A program made the translations under genes and the position numbers. From NCBI GenBank assembly GCA_024636295.1, contig JAGXHI010000002.1, forward strand, positions 1-54,313: a stretch of 54,313 nucleotides of DNA, read 5' to 3'. The notes under the pieces were generated by a model. The model saw only the letters and a list, made by a program, of their open reading frames with translations, searched no databases and had not been told where the DNA came from. This DNA is from Desulfuromonadales bacterium (GTDB lineage: Bacteria; Desulfobacterota; Desulfuromonadia; Desulfuromonadales; JAGXHI01). Position 1 is the first letter of the stretch. The number at the start of each line of letters is the position of its first letter. This document shows positions 18,269 through 27,517 of this stretch, in pieces.

Positions 18269-18608
18269 TCTTGGTAAAAAAGCCTTCGAGGGCTTTTGAC
18301 GTGGCATTCATGAGCTGTGAATCGGATTTTCGGGAAAGCGATTAACCGGCATGAATTGATGGATGATCTGCACGCTCAGGGAAGCTATCAGCAGCATGTG
18401 AGCGCGGCGTTTCAACGCAATCTGAAGCGCCGCGCCTTTCTTCTGGCCTTTTCGGTCTGCTGGTCACATAAGCCAGAAGCAGAAATCCGTCCTGAAAGTC
18501 CTTTGACACCGTCCTGATTCTCCCAAGAAAAAATCGTATACGTCAGTGTAAGACAGGCCGCCTGAAAGGCGTCGAAGCCCGCCTTGGCCGACCGCTGGTG
18601 GTGACCTT
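18269..18608. other. Intergenic region between convergent katG and glycosyltransferase
   Basis: The katG terminator is at the left. A plus-strand frame (GTG 18317 to 18517, 66 codons) has no recognisable Shine-Dalgarno or family and is not called. Nothing else is seen. Confidence 0.4.
18278..18297 (+). terminator. katG terminator
   Basis: AAAAGCC (18278-18284) and GGCTTTT (18291-18297) form a perfect 7-bp stem with a 6-base loop, 9 bases after the katG stop. The arm itself ends in TTTT. Confidence 0.7.
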
Positions 18609-19679
18609 CTACCGGGGGGTGTAGTGACCTTGCGGTGAGAATAAGCGGTCGCTGACCCAGAAGAACGGCGCCAGGATGCCGAGAAACCAGACGAAGCAGA
18701 GGAGGCCGGTGACGGCATCGAATACCTTGAAATCGGTGCAGGGTGCGAAGACCCGATCGTGAAATTTCAGACAGGGATAGCGCCCCGCCCCGAGGTGCGG
18801 CCGCAGCCAGACATCGAAAAAGAAAAACATCTGCCAGGAGTGGCTGCGGATGTATCGCCCCAGGCGATAAAAGACCCGGATGGCGCCGCCAGCGCCCCAC
18901 TCTCCCATCATCCTCCAGATCAGGCCGAAGAAGGGCGAGAGCTGCAGCCGGCCGGTCTCCGTCTGCACCTGGTAAACCCCCGGGGCCCGCTGGAAAAACT
19001 CCCCGATGCCGATGCTGTGCAGACCCATCATGATGCTCATCAGGATATAGCGACGATGGAAGCCTTCGCGCTCGAAACGGCGCGCCGAGGTTATCAGCCT
19101 GCCCGGCAGGGTGATCCAGCACCCGAGGGATCGGATCTTTTCAGCGATCCGCTGATCTTCCAGAAACGGCAGGGTCTCGTCAAAGCCGCCGAGCTCGGCA
19201 AAGAACGTTTTGGTAAGCAACAGTCCCTGGTCGCCGTTGGTGGTGTTGACGCGGTTGAATGCGCTCTTCTCTTCGGCATAGCGGTAGGCCCGGCTGTTGT
19301 TTCTGGTGCTGCGCTGGAACTGCAAGGAGAAATGTCCGGCGGTCCGTTTTTCATCTTTCAAAGCCAAATTCAGAGCCGCGAGGGCATTTTTTAGCAGGCA
19401 GGGATCGTCCAGCGACGAATCGGCGTGCAGGAACAGCAACCTGTCGCCCGCGGCCACCGCAGCGGCGGCGTTCATCTGCGCGCCGCGCCCGCGTGGACCG
19501 CTCACGACCCGGGCGGAAGAGGCTCGCGCCACGGTGCAGGTCGCATCCGTGGAGCCGCCGTCGGCCACGATGATCTCAAGGTCGATCTCCTGCTGCTGCT
19601 CGAGAGCGGCCAACAGCACGGGGAGATTCTCCGCCTCATTGAGCGTGGGAATGATGACGGTGAGTAGGGATTGGGACAT
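18609..19679 (-). CDS. Family 2 glycosyltransferase (TIGR04283-like) with C-terminal membrane extension
   Basis: A 356-residue GT-A glycosyltransferase. The first ~230 residues match the TIGR04283 type: LLTVIIPTLNEAENLPVLLA, DGGSTDAT, GPRGRGAQMNAAA and the DxD-like FLHADSSL. The remaining ~120 residues are unusual for that family; they contain aromatic-rich segments (SWQMFFFFDVWLRPHLG) and a likely membrane helix near the C-terminus (TGLLCFVWFLGILAPFFWV). Acceptor and donor sugars are unknown. The gene is isolated and convergent with katG. Confidence 0.8.
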   Translation of the reverse strand: MSQSLLTVIIPTLNEAENLPVLLAALEQQQEIDLEIIVADGGSTDATCTVARASSARVVSGPRGRGAQMNAAAAVAAGDRLLFLHADSSLDDPCLLKNALAALNLALKDEKRTAGHFSLQFQRSTRNNSRAYRYAEEKSAFNRVNTTNGDQGLLLTKTFFAELGGFDETLPFLEDQRIAEKIRSLGCWITLPGRLITSARRFEREGFHRRYILMSIMMGLHSIGIGEFFQRAPGVYQVQTETGRLQLSPFFGLIWRMMGEWGAGGAIRVFYRLGRYIRSHSWQMFFFFDVWLRPHLGAGRYPCLKFHDRVFAPCTDFKVFDAVTGLLCFVWFLGILAPFFWVSDRLFSPQGHYTPR

Positions 19680-19767
19680 GAATGCGTGTTATCTCCAGAA
19701 TGAATTAAATCTTACCCGAGCTGGTCCATGCGTTTCCTCCCGAACATTCAATTCTCCTTGGTGGTTG

Positions 19768-19959
19768 TCAGCAGTTCAGCCTGGAAGCCCGATTTCTTGA
19801 CGGCGTCGACCGGTTGCCGCGGCGGCGATATTCTTCGTGCAGGTTGAAACAGTGGGCGAAGAGCACAAAAGCGACCGGCTCCTCGTCCTCCAGCAGATGA
19901 AGGATCGCCGCGAGATCGTTGCCGTCGGCATTGGGAAAAGTCACTTTCTGCTGTTTCAT
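19768..19959 (-). pseudogene. N-terminal remnant of an alpha/beta hydrolase (hydrolase-OsmC type)
   Basis: ATG at 19957-19959 retains an AGGAGG ribosome site 5 bases upstream. The first ~35 residues (MKQQKVTFPNADGNDLAAIL, then AFVLFAHCFNL) match the start of bifunctional alpha/beta-hydrolase/OsmC proteins, whose first domain normally runs ~250 residues. After FNL the similarity stops and the frame continues with low-complexity Arg/Ser sequence, so only the beginning of the gene survives. Confidence 0.6.
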
Positions 19960-20170
19960 GAGGTCCTCCTCTATCAGGGCCGGTGCAGACGGATGAAAGT
20001 CGAGGATGACCTTGACCGTAAGGGCGTTGTAGAGATTGATCCCCAATAAGCCCTCTGTTGCGCCCGGTTCAGTGTGGAGACGGAGACGGTCTGGAGCCGT
20101 TAGAACGGTTGTCAGCCGTTTTGTTGCTGTCCATGGCGACTCCTTCCTGTCCTGGAACGATTATAGCGTC

Positions 20171-22312
20171 TTATCCCCTGCGCCAGGCGTGGTAGCGCTC
20201 CACCCAGGCGAGGAGCTTCTCGGGCACATGCTGTTTCTTCCAGGCGCCCGCCGCCATCTTGTTCGCCTCGGCCAGGGTCGGATAGGCATGGATCGTCCCC
20301 AGTATCTTGTTCAGACCGAGGCCGTGCTTCATCGCAAGGACGAACTCGGCCAGCAGATCGCCGGCATGAGATCCCACGATGGTCGCCCCGAGGATCTTGT
20401 CCTTGCCGGGAGGGGTGAGGACCTTGACCCAGCCGTGCTCTTCTCCCTCGGCGATAGCCCGATCGAGTTCCTCCAGCTCGAAGCGGACGACCTCGAATTC
20501 CATCTTTTTCTCCCTGGCTTCGGCCTCGCTCAGGCCCACCCGGGCCACCTCCGGATCGGTGAAGGTGCACCAGGGAATGACGCGGTAGTCCACGCGGAAC
20601 TTCTTGAGTTGGCCGAAAAGGGCGTTGACCGCCGCATACCACGCCTGATGGGAGGCGGTATGGGTGAACTGGTAGGGGCCTGCCACGTCCCCCGCGCAGA
20701 AGATACTGGGGAAATTGGTGCGCAGGAAAGGATCGGTCTCGATGGTTCCCTGCTTTTCGATCCGGACGCCCAGATCCTCCAGTCCGAATCCGCTGGCTTT
20801 GGCCTTTCGCCCCACGGCGACAAGAATGGCGTCGAACTCGACCTCCACCCGCTCTCCTTTGTTCTCGCAGATCAGCGACTTCCGGTCGCCCGCGATCGTC
20901 ACCTCTTTGGCCGCATGGTCCGTGAGCACCCGCACCCCCTCGGCTTCGAACCGACGGCGGATGAATTCGGAGACATCTTCGTCCTCCCGAGGCATGATCC
21001 GCGGCCCCATCTCCACCTGCGTGACTTCCGATCCGAAACGGGCGAAGGCCTGGGTCATTTCGCAGCCGATGGGGCCGCCGCCGAGGACGACGAGCTTTTT
21101 GGGGAGTTCGCGCAACTGCCAGAGGTTGTCGGAGGTCAGAACATCGATCCTGTCCAGTCCCGCAATGGGAGGCACCAAGGGGGCGGCGCCGGTGGCGACG
21201 ACGATGGCGCGGGTGGTGAGGCTGCGGCCATCCACCTCGACGCTCCAGGGAGAGGTGATCTTCGCTTCCCCCCGGATGCAGTCCACCCCAAGGGAAGTGT
21301 AGCGCTCCACCGAGTCGTGGGGCTCGACCTTGCCGATCACCCGGTGCACCCGGTCCATAATCTCGGCGAAATCGAAATCGACCTCAGCCCGGCGAATGCC
21401 GAACTCGCCGGCCCGTCGGAAATAGGAGAGCATCCGCGCCGAGCGGATCAGCGCCTTGCTCGGTACGCATCCGGTGTTCAGGCAATCGCCCCCCATCTTG
21501 TGCTTTTCCACCAGGGCGACCTTCGCTTTGACGGCGGCGGCGATGTAGGACGCCACCAGCCCGGCCGACCCGGCGCCGATGACCACCACGTTGTAGTCGA
21601 ACTTTTTCGGCTTGGAGAAGTCCTTGAGGACGCGGCGCGATTTCACGGTGTCGATTCCTTTTCTGGCGATCAGGGGAAAGATGCCGAGCAGGGCGAAGGA
21701 GAGGAGCAGTCCCGGGGAAAGAATTCCCGAGAGGCTCTGGATCTGGCCGAGCTGAGTGCCGGCGTTGACGTAGACCGCCGTTCCCGGAAGCATCCCGAGC
21801 TGGCTGATCCAGTAGAAGGTGAGGGTGCGCAGGGGCGTGAGGCCCATGGCCAGGTTGATGACGAAGAAGGGGAAGATCGGCACCAGTCGCAGGGTGAAAA
21901 GATAGAAGGCGCCCTCCTTTTCCACCCCGGCGTTGATCGCCCGCAGCCGCTTGCCGAAGCGCTCCTGCACATAGTCGCGCAGCAGAAAGCGGCTGACAAG
22001 AAAGGCGAGCGTAGCGCCAAGGGTGGAAGCGAAGGAGACGACGATCAGGGCGGGGAGAAAACCGAACAGCGCCCCCCCGGCCAGGGTCATGATGGCGGCG
22101 CCGGGCAGCGACAGGGCGGTGACGATGACATAGATGAGGAAATAGACGCCGAGCGTCAGCGCCTTGTGGGAGGCGTAGAACTGCTGGAAATCGTGCTGCC
22201 TCGCCTTGAGATAGTCGAGGGTCAGATACTGGTCGATGTCGAAGGCGAAAAAAACTCCGGCCAGAATTACGATCAGCACCACCAGGACGACCTTTGTTTT
22301 TTGCCCTCTCAT
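20171..22312 (-). CDS. TVP38/TMEM64 membrane domain fused to a mercuric-reductase-like flavoprotein
   Basis: A 713-residue fusion. Residues 1-235 are a DedA/TVP38-type membrane domain with several helices and the family glycine-rich loop (LPGAAIMTLAGGALFG). Residues 240-713 are a class I pyridine nucleotide-disulfide oxidoreductase: FAD-binding VVVIGAGSAGL, redox-active pair in GGDCLNTGCVPS, NAD(P) site VVLGGGPIGCE, second FAD motif FCAGDVAG, and C-terminal catalytic HAYPTLAE. There is no N-terminal HMA domain and no C-terminal vicinal Cys pair, so true Hg(II) reduction is unlikely. The fusion implies a membrane-anchored reductase; the substrate is unknown. AAAGGGAG precedes the ATG. Confidence 0.92.
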   Translation of the reverse strand: MRGQKTKVVLVVLIVILAGVFFAFDIDQYLTLDYLKARQHDFQQFYASHKALTLGVYFLIYVIVTALSLPGAAIMTLAGGALFGFLPALIVVSFASTLGATLAFLVSRFLLRDYVQERFGKRLRAINAGVEKEGAFYLFTLRLVPIFPFFVINLAMGLTPLRTLTFYWISQLGMLPGTAVYVNAGTQLGQIQSLSGILSPGLLLSFALLGIFPLIARKGIDTVKSRRVLKDFSKPKKFDYNVVVIGAGSAGLVASYIAAAVKAKVALVEKHKMGGDCLNTGCVPSKALIRSARMLSYFRRAGEFGIRRAEVDFDFAEIMDRVHRVIGKVEPHDSVERYTSLGVDCIRGEAKITSPWSVEVDGRSLTTRAIVVATGAAPLVPPIAGLDRIDVLTSDNLWQLRELPKKLVVLGGGPIGCEMTQAFARFGSEVTQVEMGPRIMPREDEDVSEFIRRRFEAEGVRVLTDHAAKEVTIAGDRKSLICENKGERVEVEFDAILVAVGRKAKASGFGLEDLGVRIEKQGTIETDPFLRTNFPSIFCAGDVAGPYQFTHTASHQAWYAAVNALFGQLKKFRVDYRVIPWCTFTDPEVARVGLSEAEAREKKMEFEVVRFELEELDRAIAEGEEHGWVKVLTPPGKDKILGATIVGSHAGDLLAEFVLAMKHGLGLNKILGTIHAYPTLAEANKMAAGAWKKQHVPEKLLAWVERYHAWRRG

Positions 22313-23131
22313 CTTCGCTTCTCCCTTTGGGCGGAACCGATCCGCCCCTGTTATTCCAGTTACCTGCTCAGACTATTGCCAAGCTAACCTGTGATCACCT
22401 CGGCTCTGACCGTCCCGATCTTAGCGGGCACTGTCTATCAAGCATAGAGGTAAAATGTACACGTCTACTCAGGAGATCTTTTCCTGGTCGAATAAACATT
22501 TTTCCATGGGAAATAAGCATATTTTCGCACCGCCTGCAGGGACCCGAAACAATTATATTCACCGGAACTCCGGACAATCGTTTCCCGCTCGAGATTTAAG
22601 ATCTCGGCGGCGCGCGCCTGATCCTGCTTCGCTCACAGATACGGGCTTATTCGCTGACCACATCTGGTATAAAACAGCGTTTATAACTAGAAAAAATCAG
22701 CTTGACTTTCGCTTTAATCTGTCTATTAAATATGTAAACTTAGAACCGCTCCTCAGCACTGAGTGGAGAATTGGATTCTCTCTATATTAAAACCTACCTG
22801 TAAAAGGGGGAATCGAAATTTATCGCTATATCTCTAATCTTTTCAAGCCTATCTACTATCCATCCGGAAAACCCGGTAAGCATTGATGCAGTTTTCGATC
22901 TGGAAACGAGCAATTTTTAGCAAAATCAAGGAAATCAAGGATTTGAGCGGAGGCGTAGTACTTTACGCCGAACAATCAAATCCGCGGGTTGACGCAGAGA
23001 TTGCGGAAAAGGGCCGTTTCCGGACGAGAACTATCTAAAATTTTCTCCTTATTCTTGCTTACCTGAACATATACAAAAAGTTTTTGCAGAATTTTTAAAT
23101 TCAAAAGCCTTTATCACCTCAGGAGGACTCA
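22313..23131. other. AT-rich intergenic region before the lipoprotein pair
   Basis: An 819-base gap, visibly more AT-rich than its surroundings. No gene is called. It contains a possible promoter (TTGACT at 22702-22707, TATTAA at 22724-22729, 16-base spacer) and a nested palindrome at 22940-22982. The last ~20 bases hold the AGGAGG of the lipoprotein gene. Confidence 0.55.
22940..22982. repeat. Nested palindrome, REP-like
   Basis: GATTTGA (22940-22946) pairs with TCAAATC (22976-22982) and, inside, GGCGTA (22952-22957) pairs with TACGCC (22964-22969), both without mismatch. The architecture is like that at 5806-5853 although the sequence differs. Confidence 0.6.
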
Positions 23132-26100
23132 ATGGTTAATGCTCAGAAACGTGGGACATTATGGTTCCTAGGGACCGTTTTCTTGGTCATGTCTTTGTTC
23201 TTGTCTGCTTGTGGTGGAGGTGGCGATGATACCTCGGCTTCTAAAGACCCTGCTCTCGGGACGGATAAAACAACCCTGACGTTTAATGCCACGAGTGTGG
23301 ACGGACCAAATCCGACCGCACAAACTTTTACCGTGACGAATACCGGGGCGGCCGGGTCTTCGTTGGTCTGGTCGGTTACGGATGATGCGGCCTGGCTGAC
23401 GGTTATGCCTGCCAGCGGTTCATTGGCTGCGGGCGCTTCACAAACGGTCACGGTTTCTGTCGATAAAACAGGACTGCCGGCAGGAATATCGAATGCCACA
23501 ATCACGGTGACGGCTGACGGTTTAGGTTCCGTACCTGTCGCGGCCCAGCTGAATATTGCTCAGGCATTACCAATTCTCGCTGTTGGTTCGACCACATTGA
23601 CCTTTACGGCACCGGTTGAGGGTGGGGCCAGCCCGGCAACGCAGACAGTCACCGTGACCAATTCAGGCGCTGCAGGGACGACCCTGGATTGGTCAATTGC
23701 TGACAATGCCGACTGGCTGTCGGCAACTCCCACCAGCGGATCTTTGGCGCAAGGGGCGTCGCAGGACATTACTGTTACAGCAGATATCGCCGGGCTGCTC
23801 AAGGGTACCCAAAATGCCGTAGTAACCGTTTCGGCGACGGGTCTGACAGATAAGACGGTTGCCGTTCAGTTGACGATCGGTCAAGCCTTGACGGTGAACC
23901 CGGCGTCTCTGTCATTCAATGTAACGGCCGGTAACACCCCGGCCGATCAAACCGTGACCTTGGCAAACGCCAGCGACTTGTCGGTCCCCTGGACGGCCAC
24001 CAGTGATGCGGAATGGCTGACAATGACCCTTATGAGCGGCACTTTGGCAGCGAACGGACAAGCAACCCTGCCGGCGGTTAGACTCTTGACCGGCAGTTTA
24101 GTCGCTGGGAATTATTCGGGAACGATTACGATTACCCCGAATGCCGCTGTGACAGGAGTAACGATCCCGGTCACGCTAACCGTGAATGCTCCAACAGCTG
24201 CGGTTGCAAAAAATGTCTTTATTGGTGGAACCGTGGGTATTGGTCAACTTTCGAGCTTGCTCGCTTCTGCCTCGGTGAGAAAGGCTGCTGCCTCTGCCAC
24301 GCCGACCGTGCTGACCGATGCCAAGGTGACTATCACCGTCCTTAAGGCGGATGGCAGCAAGTCGACAACCTTCTCTAAAACCAATGCGCAAGGGGCTTAC
24401 TCGGCTCAAGTTGTTGCGTCGGCGGGTGAAACCATCACGGTCTTGATTGAAAAAGATGGCTATACCAGCCTGAATAAAACCATCAAGGTTAAATCCGATG
24501 ACAATAGCCAATACACTGTCTCCGGAAATGTCGCTCAAGCGTCGGTCCAGGTCGTTCAAGCCGCCGCGGGGGTGTTTAAGGCAGGTGGTGGTACCGGCCC
24601 GGGATTCCGTTTCGGTTTGACCCGGCGCGCTTCAGGGGCATTAATTCCGTTTGCCGGCAGCGATCAAGTACGGACCGCTGCGGCCGCTGGTTCGATCCCT
24701 GAACTCGATATCAGCATCCCTGCCAGTTGGGCCCCGGATGCGACAGCGATAACCAGCCAGCTGGCTGCTTTTAATCCGAACAAACCGGCTGAGCGCGAGA
24801 TGTTCCCCGGTGATTTTGTCGGTGTCGGCGGCGGTAGCGTAGGTGCGGCCAAGGCCGTCATTGATGAGTATCCCCTGGAGTCGGTTGCCTTCTTCCAATC
24901 AAAGGTGACTCCAAACAACGGCGAACCGCTTAGCCCGACGGTTGCAACCGGAGCGTCCAAGGCGGCGGCCGAATCGACAGTGATTTATAAATATATTCCA
25001 AGCGATGGATGTACTGCGGTTCAAAAGTATACCGATCGTGATGACGATGCGACCAATGGCATCCAGATGCCGATCTATTCCTACAACAGCAGCACCGGTA
25101 AATGGATCTATATCGGCGAAGGCACCATGAAGACTTATGATTATTCGACTGGAGCCTACACGACGGTGGATGCCGATCCGAGTGCCTCGACACTGGACTA
25201 TCTTGCCTGTGGAACGACCGATTACTATTTCGAAATCATCGCCAATGAATGGTACACCTGGTGGAACCTTGATTATCCGCTGATGTTTGCCCAACCCGAG
25301 ATCACCACTATTTCCGGTCGGGTTGTCAACCAGAATGGTGCTGCCATTTCGGGAGCCTACCTCGTGGCTGACGGTTATGCCAATGGCGGTAACACCTATT
25401 CTACAACTTATGCGGCGACTGACGGCACCTTCTCGCTGGACCTAACTCTAGGCGATGGCAAAACCGCAGCAAATTATGTCTTTACAGCCTACGATTACTC
25501 GACCTATCCGGCCCTAACAACCGCTTTCTCTAGTCAGGTGCCAGATCCCACCGTCACAACCGGGACCAACAGTGTCGGCGACGTTGTTATCACCAATACA
25601 CTCACCTGCACCGTCAGCGGCAACATTTCACCTGCGACGGCCTGGACTTGGCTCGATCTCTACACCGATGATTACACCTTCTATAATTACGTCTCTACGG
25701 ATGCTTCAGGTAACTTCACCTCGAAGGCGCCATGTGGCAAACCAATTAACCTGTCCACCTGGCAAAATTCGCTGGTGGTAAATGTTGATGGATTTCAGGT
25801 GGCGGATACCGAGAAATCGGATGACGCCTCAACCGTGGTCGTTACCGATATTATCCTGGTCAACAACGCGCCTGAAGCCTGGCTCTGGGTCTCGCCGAAT
25901 CCGGCCAAGATTGGTCAAAAGATAAGCTTCAGCTCGTCGGCCTGGGATTACGAAGGCGACTATCCGATCACCTACACCTGGTCGGTTAAAAACACCGCGG
26001 GAACAACAGTGAAATCTTCCAGTCTTGATGTGTTCAGTTGGACGCCGACAGTTCAGGACACCTATAACGTTTCACTGGTGGTGACCGACAGTCAGGGCAA

Positions 26101-27385
26101 CGCAAAAACCTTGACAACCTCGTTGCTCGTCAATCCCAACGAGAATGCTGCTCCGGTGATTTATTCGACATATGCCGCAGACGCCCAAACCTGTGGCGGT
26201 TTCCCGAGTTTTTATATCGGCGCCTATGATCCCGATGGCGACGCCCTGAGCTATGCTTTCAGCGCTGGAGCACCTGCTTATGATGCAGGTCTCGGTGGCT
26301 GGACAGCGACCGCCGCGCTCTCAGTGCCCACAGTGACAGTGACGGTGACTGATAATGGTGTGCCAGGTAAAAGTGCGACGGCAGTTATTAGCGTGCCACA
26401 AGCTGCGGGGCTGACGGTCTACCCGCAAGTCTGGCCGACAACTCAATTCACCTACACCCCTGTCAGCCTTGATGCCTATTCCAGTGATCCAAGTGCAGTT
26501 TATGACTGGACCGTAACGGATCCCTCTGGTGGAAGTAAAACCTACACCGGTGATGATACCTTTATACCAGACCAGGAAGGCACCTGGACCGTTGAGCTGG
26601 TGACAACCGGCGGTCCCTGCAGTGACACGATGACCAACAGTTTCAGTGTGACTGTCGTGCCTTTGAGTATTGCAGTTACCAGTAAGTATCTGCAGTACCG
26701 CACCTTTGAAGACTCTGCGAAAAATACGGTCCGCGGCTGGGTTCAGTTCGCCGATAATGGTGTGGCGATGAATGACTGGGATTTCTGGGGCAGTTCCCTT
26801 TACGATGCCAATGGAACCTTGGTTGCCAATAATCTTGGGTTTTATGTCAACTCCTATACTTCAACCGCCTATAGTGCGGGTTCTTTTTCAGCACCAACCT
26901 ACACGACTGAATCTGGCTTCGTGTTTAACCTTGGGACTAGCCCTCTCCCGTCTGGCACCTACTCCTATGTGACGCAGCTTGCCGGCGGGGCCGAAATCCC
27001 AACTCAGCTTGATTACCCTGCTGAAACGGCGCTGGTGCCTGTTGATTCCACGACGATGGTCCCAACCTGGAATTCCGATGGCAGTCTGACCCTGACCTGG
27101 GTTGAACCAGCAGACACCTTTGATAACTACCGTATAATGTTCCATACAGCCATCGGCGGAGATGCATTTTTCTACGCCAAAATTCCTCAAGGGGTTGAAA
27201 GCGTGACTTTGCCGGCGCCCTTGATAGCAACCATCAAAACGAACGCCGGCATGAGCCTGGCTGATTTCGGTTGGCAACTCCAGACGCGGTTGTATGATGC
27301 AACGAACATGAACTACGCACGGAGTATTTCAAACTCTGTCACGGTTTCTGCCCCTCCGGGTAGCGTAAATGTGATTATCCAGTAA
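23132..27385 (+). CDS. Giant multidomain surface lipoprotein with BACON repeats
   Basis: A 1417-residue exported lipoprotein; ATG follows AGGAGG. The signal peptide ends in lipobox LSAC followed by GGGGDD. Domains: three tandem BACON/Ig-like repeats of ~100 residues (about 45-345; recurrent WLT...PASGSLAAG), a carboxypeptidase-regulatory-like domain (~385-455), a region rich in Tyr/Trp/Asp, another regulatory-like domain near 720-790 (TISGRVVNQNGAAISGAYLV), a PKD-like domain (~925-1010, SPNPAKIGQKISFSS), and a C-terminal ~220-residue module starting YLQYRTFEDS near 1185. That last module recurs twice in the next gene. Probably displayed at the cell surface and binding polymers or partners; no enzyme motif is seen. 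Confidence 0.85.
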   Translation: MVNAQKRGTLWFLGTVFLVMSLFLSACGGGGDDTSASKDPALGTDKTTLTFNATSVDGPNPTAQTFTVTNTGAAGSSLVWSVTDDAAWLTVMPASGSLAAGASQTVTVSVDKTGLPAGISNATITVTADGLGSVPVAAQLNIAQALPILAVGSTTLTFTAPVEGGASPATQTVTVTNSGAAGTTLDWSIADNADWLSATPTSGSLAQGASQDITVTADIAGLLKGTQNAVVTVSATGLTDKTVAVQLTIGQALTVNPASLSFNVTAGNTPADQTVTLANASDLSVPWTATSDAEWLTMTLMSGTLAANGQATLPAVRLLTGSLVAGNYSGTITITPNAAVTGVTIPVTLTVNAPTAAVAKNVFIGGTVGIGQLSSLLASASVRKAAASATPTVLTDAKVTITVLKADGSKSTTFSKTNAQGAYSAQVVASAGETITVLIEKDGYTSLNKTIKVKSDDNSQYTVSGNVAQASVQVVQAAAGVFKAGGGTGPGFRFGLTRRASGALIPFAGSDQVRTAAAAGSIPELDISIPASWAPDATAITSQLAAFNPNKPAEREMFPGDFVGVGGGSVGAAKAVIDEYPLESVAFFQSKVTPNNGEPLSPTVATGASKAAAESTVIYKYIPSDGCTAVQKYTDRDDDATNGIQMPIYSYNSSTGKWIYIGEGTMKTYDYSTGAYTTVDADPSASTLDYLACGTTDYYFEIIANEWYTWWNLDYPLMFAQPEITTISGRVVNQNGAAISGAYLVADGYANGGNTYSTTYAATDGTFSLDLTLGDGKTAANYVFTAYDYSTYPALTTAFSSQVPDPTVTTGTNSVGDVVITNTLTCTVSGNISPATAWTWLDLYTDDYTFYNYVSTDASGNFTSKAPCGKPINLSTWQNSLVVNVDGFQVADTEKSDDASTVVVTDIILVNNAPEAWLWVSPNPAKIGQKISFSSSAWDYEGDYPITYTWSVKNTAGTTVKSSSLDVFSWTPTVQDTYNVSLVVTDSQGNAKTLTTSLLVNPNENAAPVIYSTYAADAQTCGGFPSFYIGAYDPDGDALSYAFSAGAPAYDAGLGGWTATAALSVPTVTVTVTDNGVPGKSATAVISVPQAAGLTVYPQVWPTTQFTYTPVSLDAYSSDPSAVYDWTVTDPSGGSKTYTGDDTFIPDQEGTWTVELVTTGGPCSDTMTNSFSVTVVPLSIAVTSKYLQYRTFEDSAKNTVRGWVQFADNGVAMNDWDFWGSSLYDANGTLVANNLGFYVNSYTSTAYSAGSFSAPTYTTESGFVFNLGTSPLPSGTYSYVTQLAGGAEIPTQLDYPAETALVPVDSTTMVPTWNSDGSLTLTWVEPADTFDNYRIMFHTAIGGDAFFYAKIPQGVESVTLPAPLIATIKTNAGMSLADFGWQLQTRLYDATNMNYARSISNSVTVSAPPGSVNVIIQ

Positions 27386-27394
27386 ACGGCGTGT

Positions 27395-27430
27395 CTCCCC
27401 CGGCTTTGCACGTTTGTGAAGCCGGGGGAG
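27395..27430 (+). terminator. Strong hairpin between the two lipoprotein genes
   Basis: CTCCCCCGGCTT (27395-27406) and AAGCCGGGGGAG (27419-27430) form a perfect 12-bp stem with a 12-base loop, 10 bases after the first stop. No T-run follows, so it may act as a partial terminator or protect the upstream mRNA rather than end transcription fully. Confidence 0.65.
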
Positions 27431-27517
27431 CGTATCGGAACGTTGCGCACACGATTAAAAGCTCATAAACCGAACTCGGCGTATAGGGCTTCACGTTATC
27501 CATAAAGGAGACAAAAA

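Noticed and set aside
18317..18517. 66-codon plus-strand frame after katG
   Set aside because: No ribosome site, no family, located after a terminator; coding status not supported.
20171..22312. Calling this gene merA
   Set aside because: It lacks the HMA domain and the C-terminal vicinal cysteines needed for mercury reduction, and no other mer gene is nearby.
20036..22387. 783-codon plus-strand frame over the TVP38-reductase gene
   Set aside because: Antisense shadow; translation is Asp/Gly/His-rich without recognisable domains.
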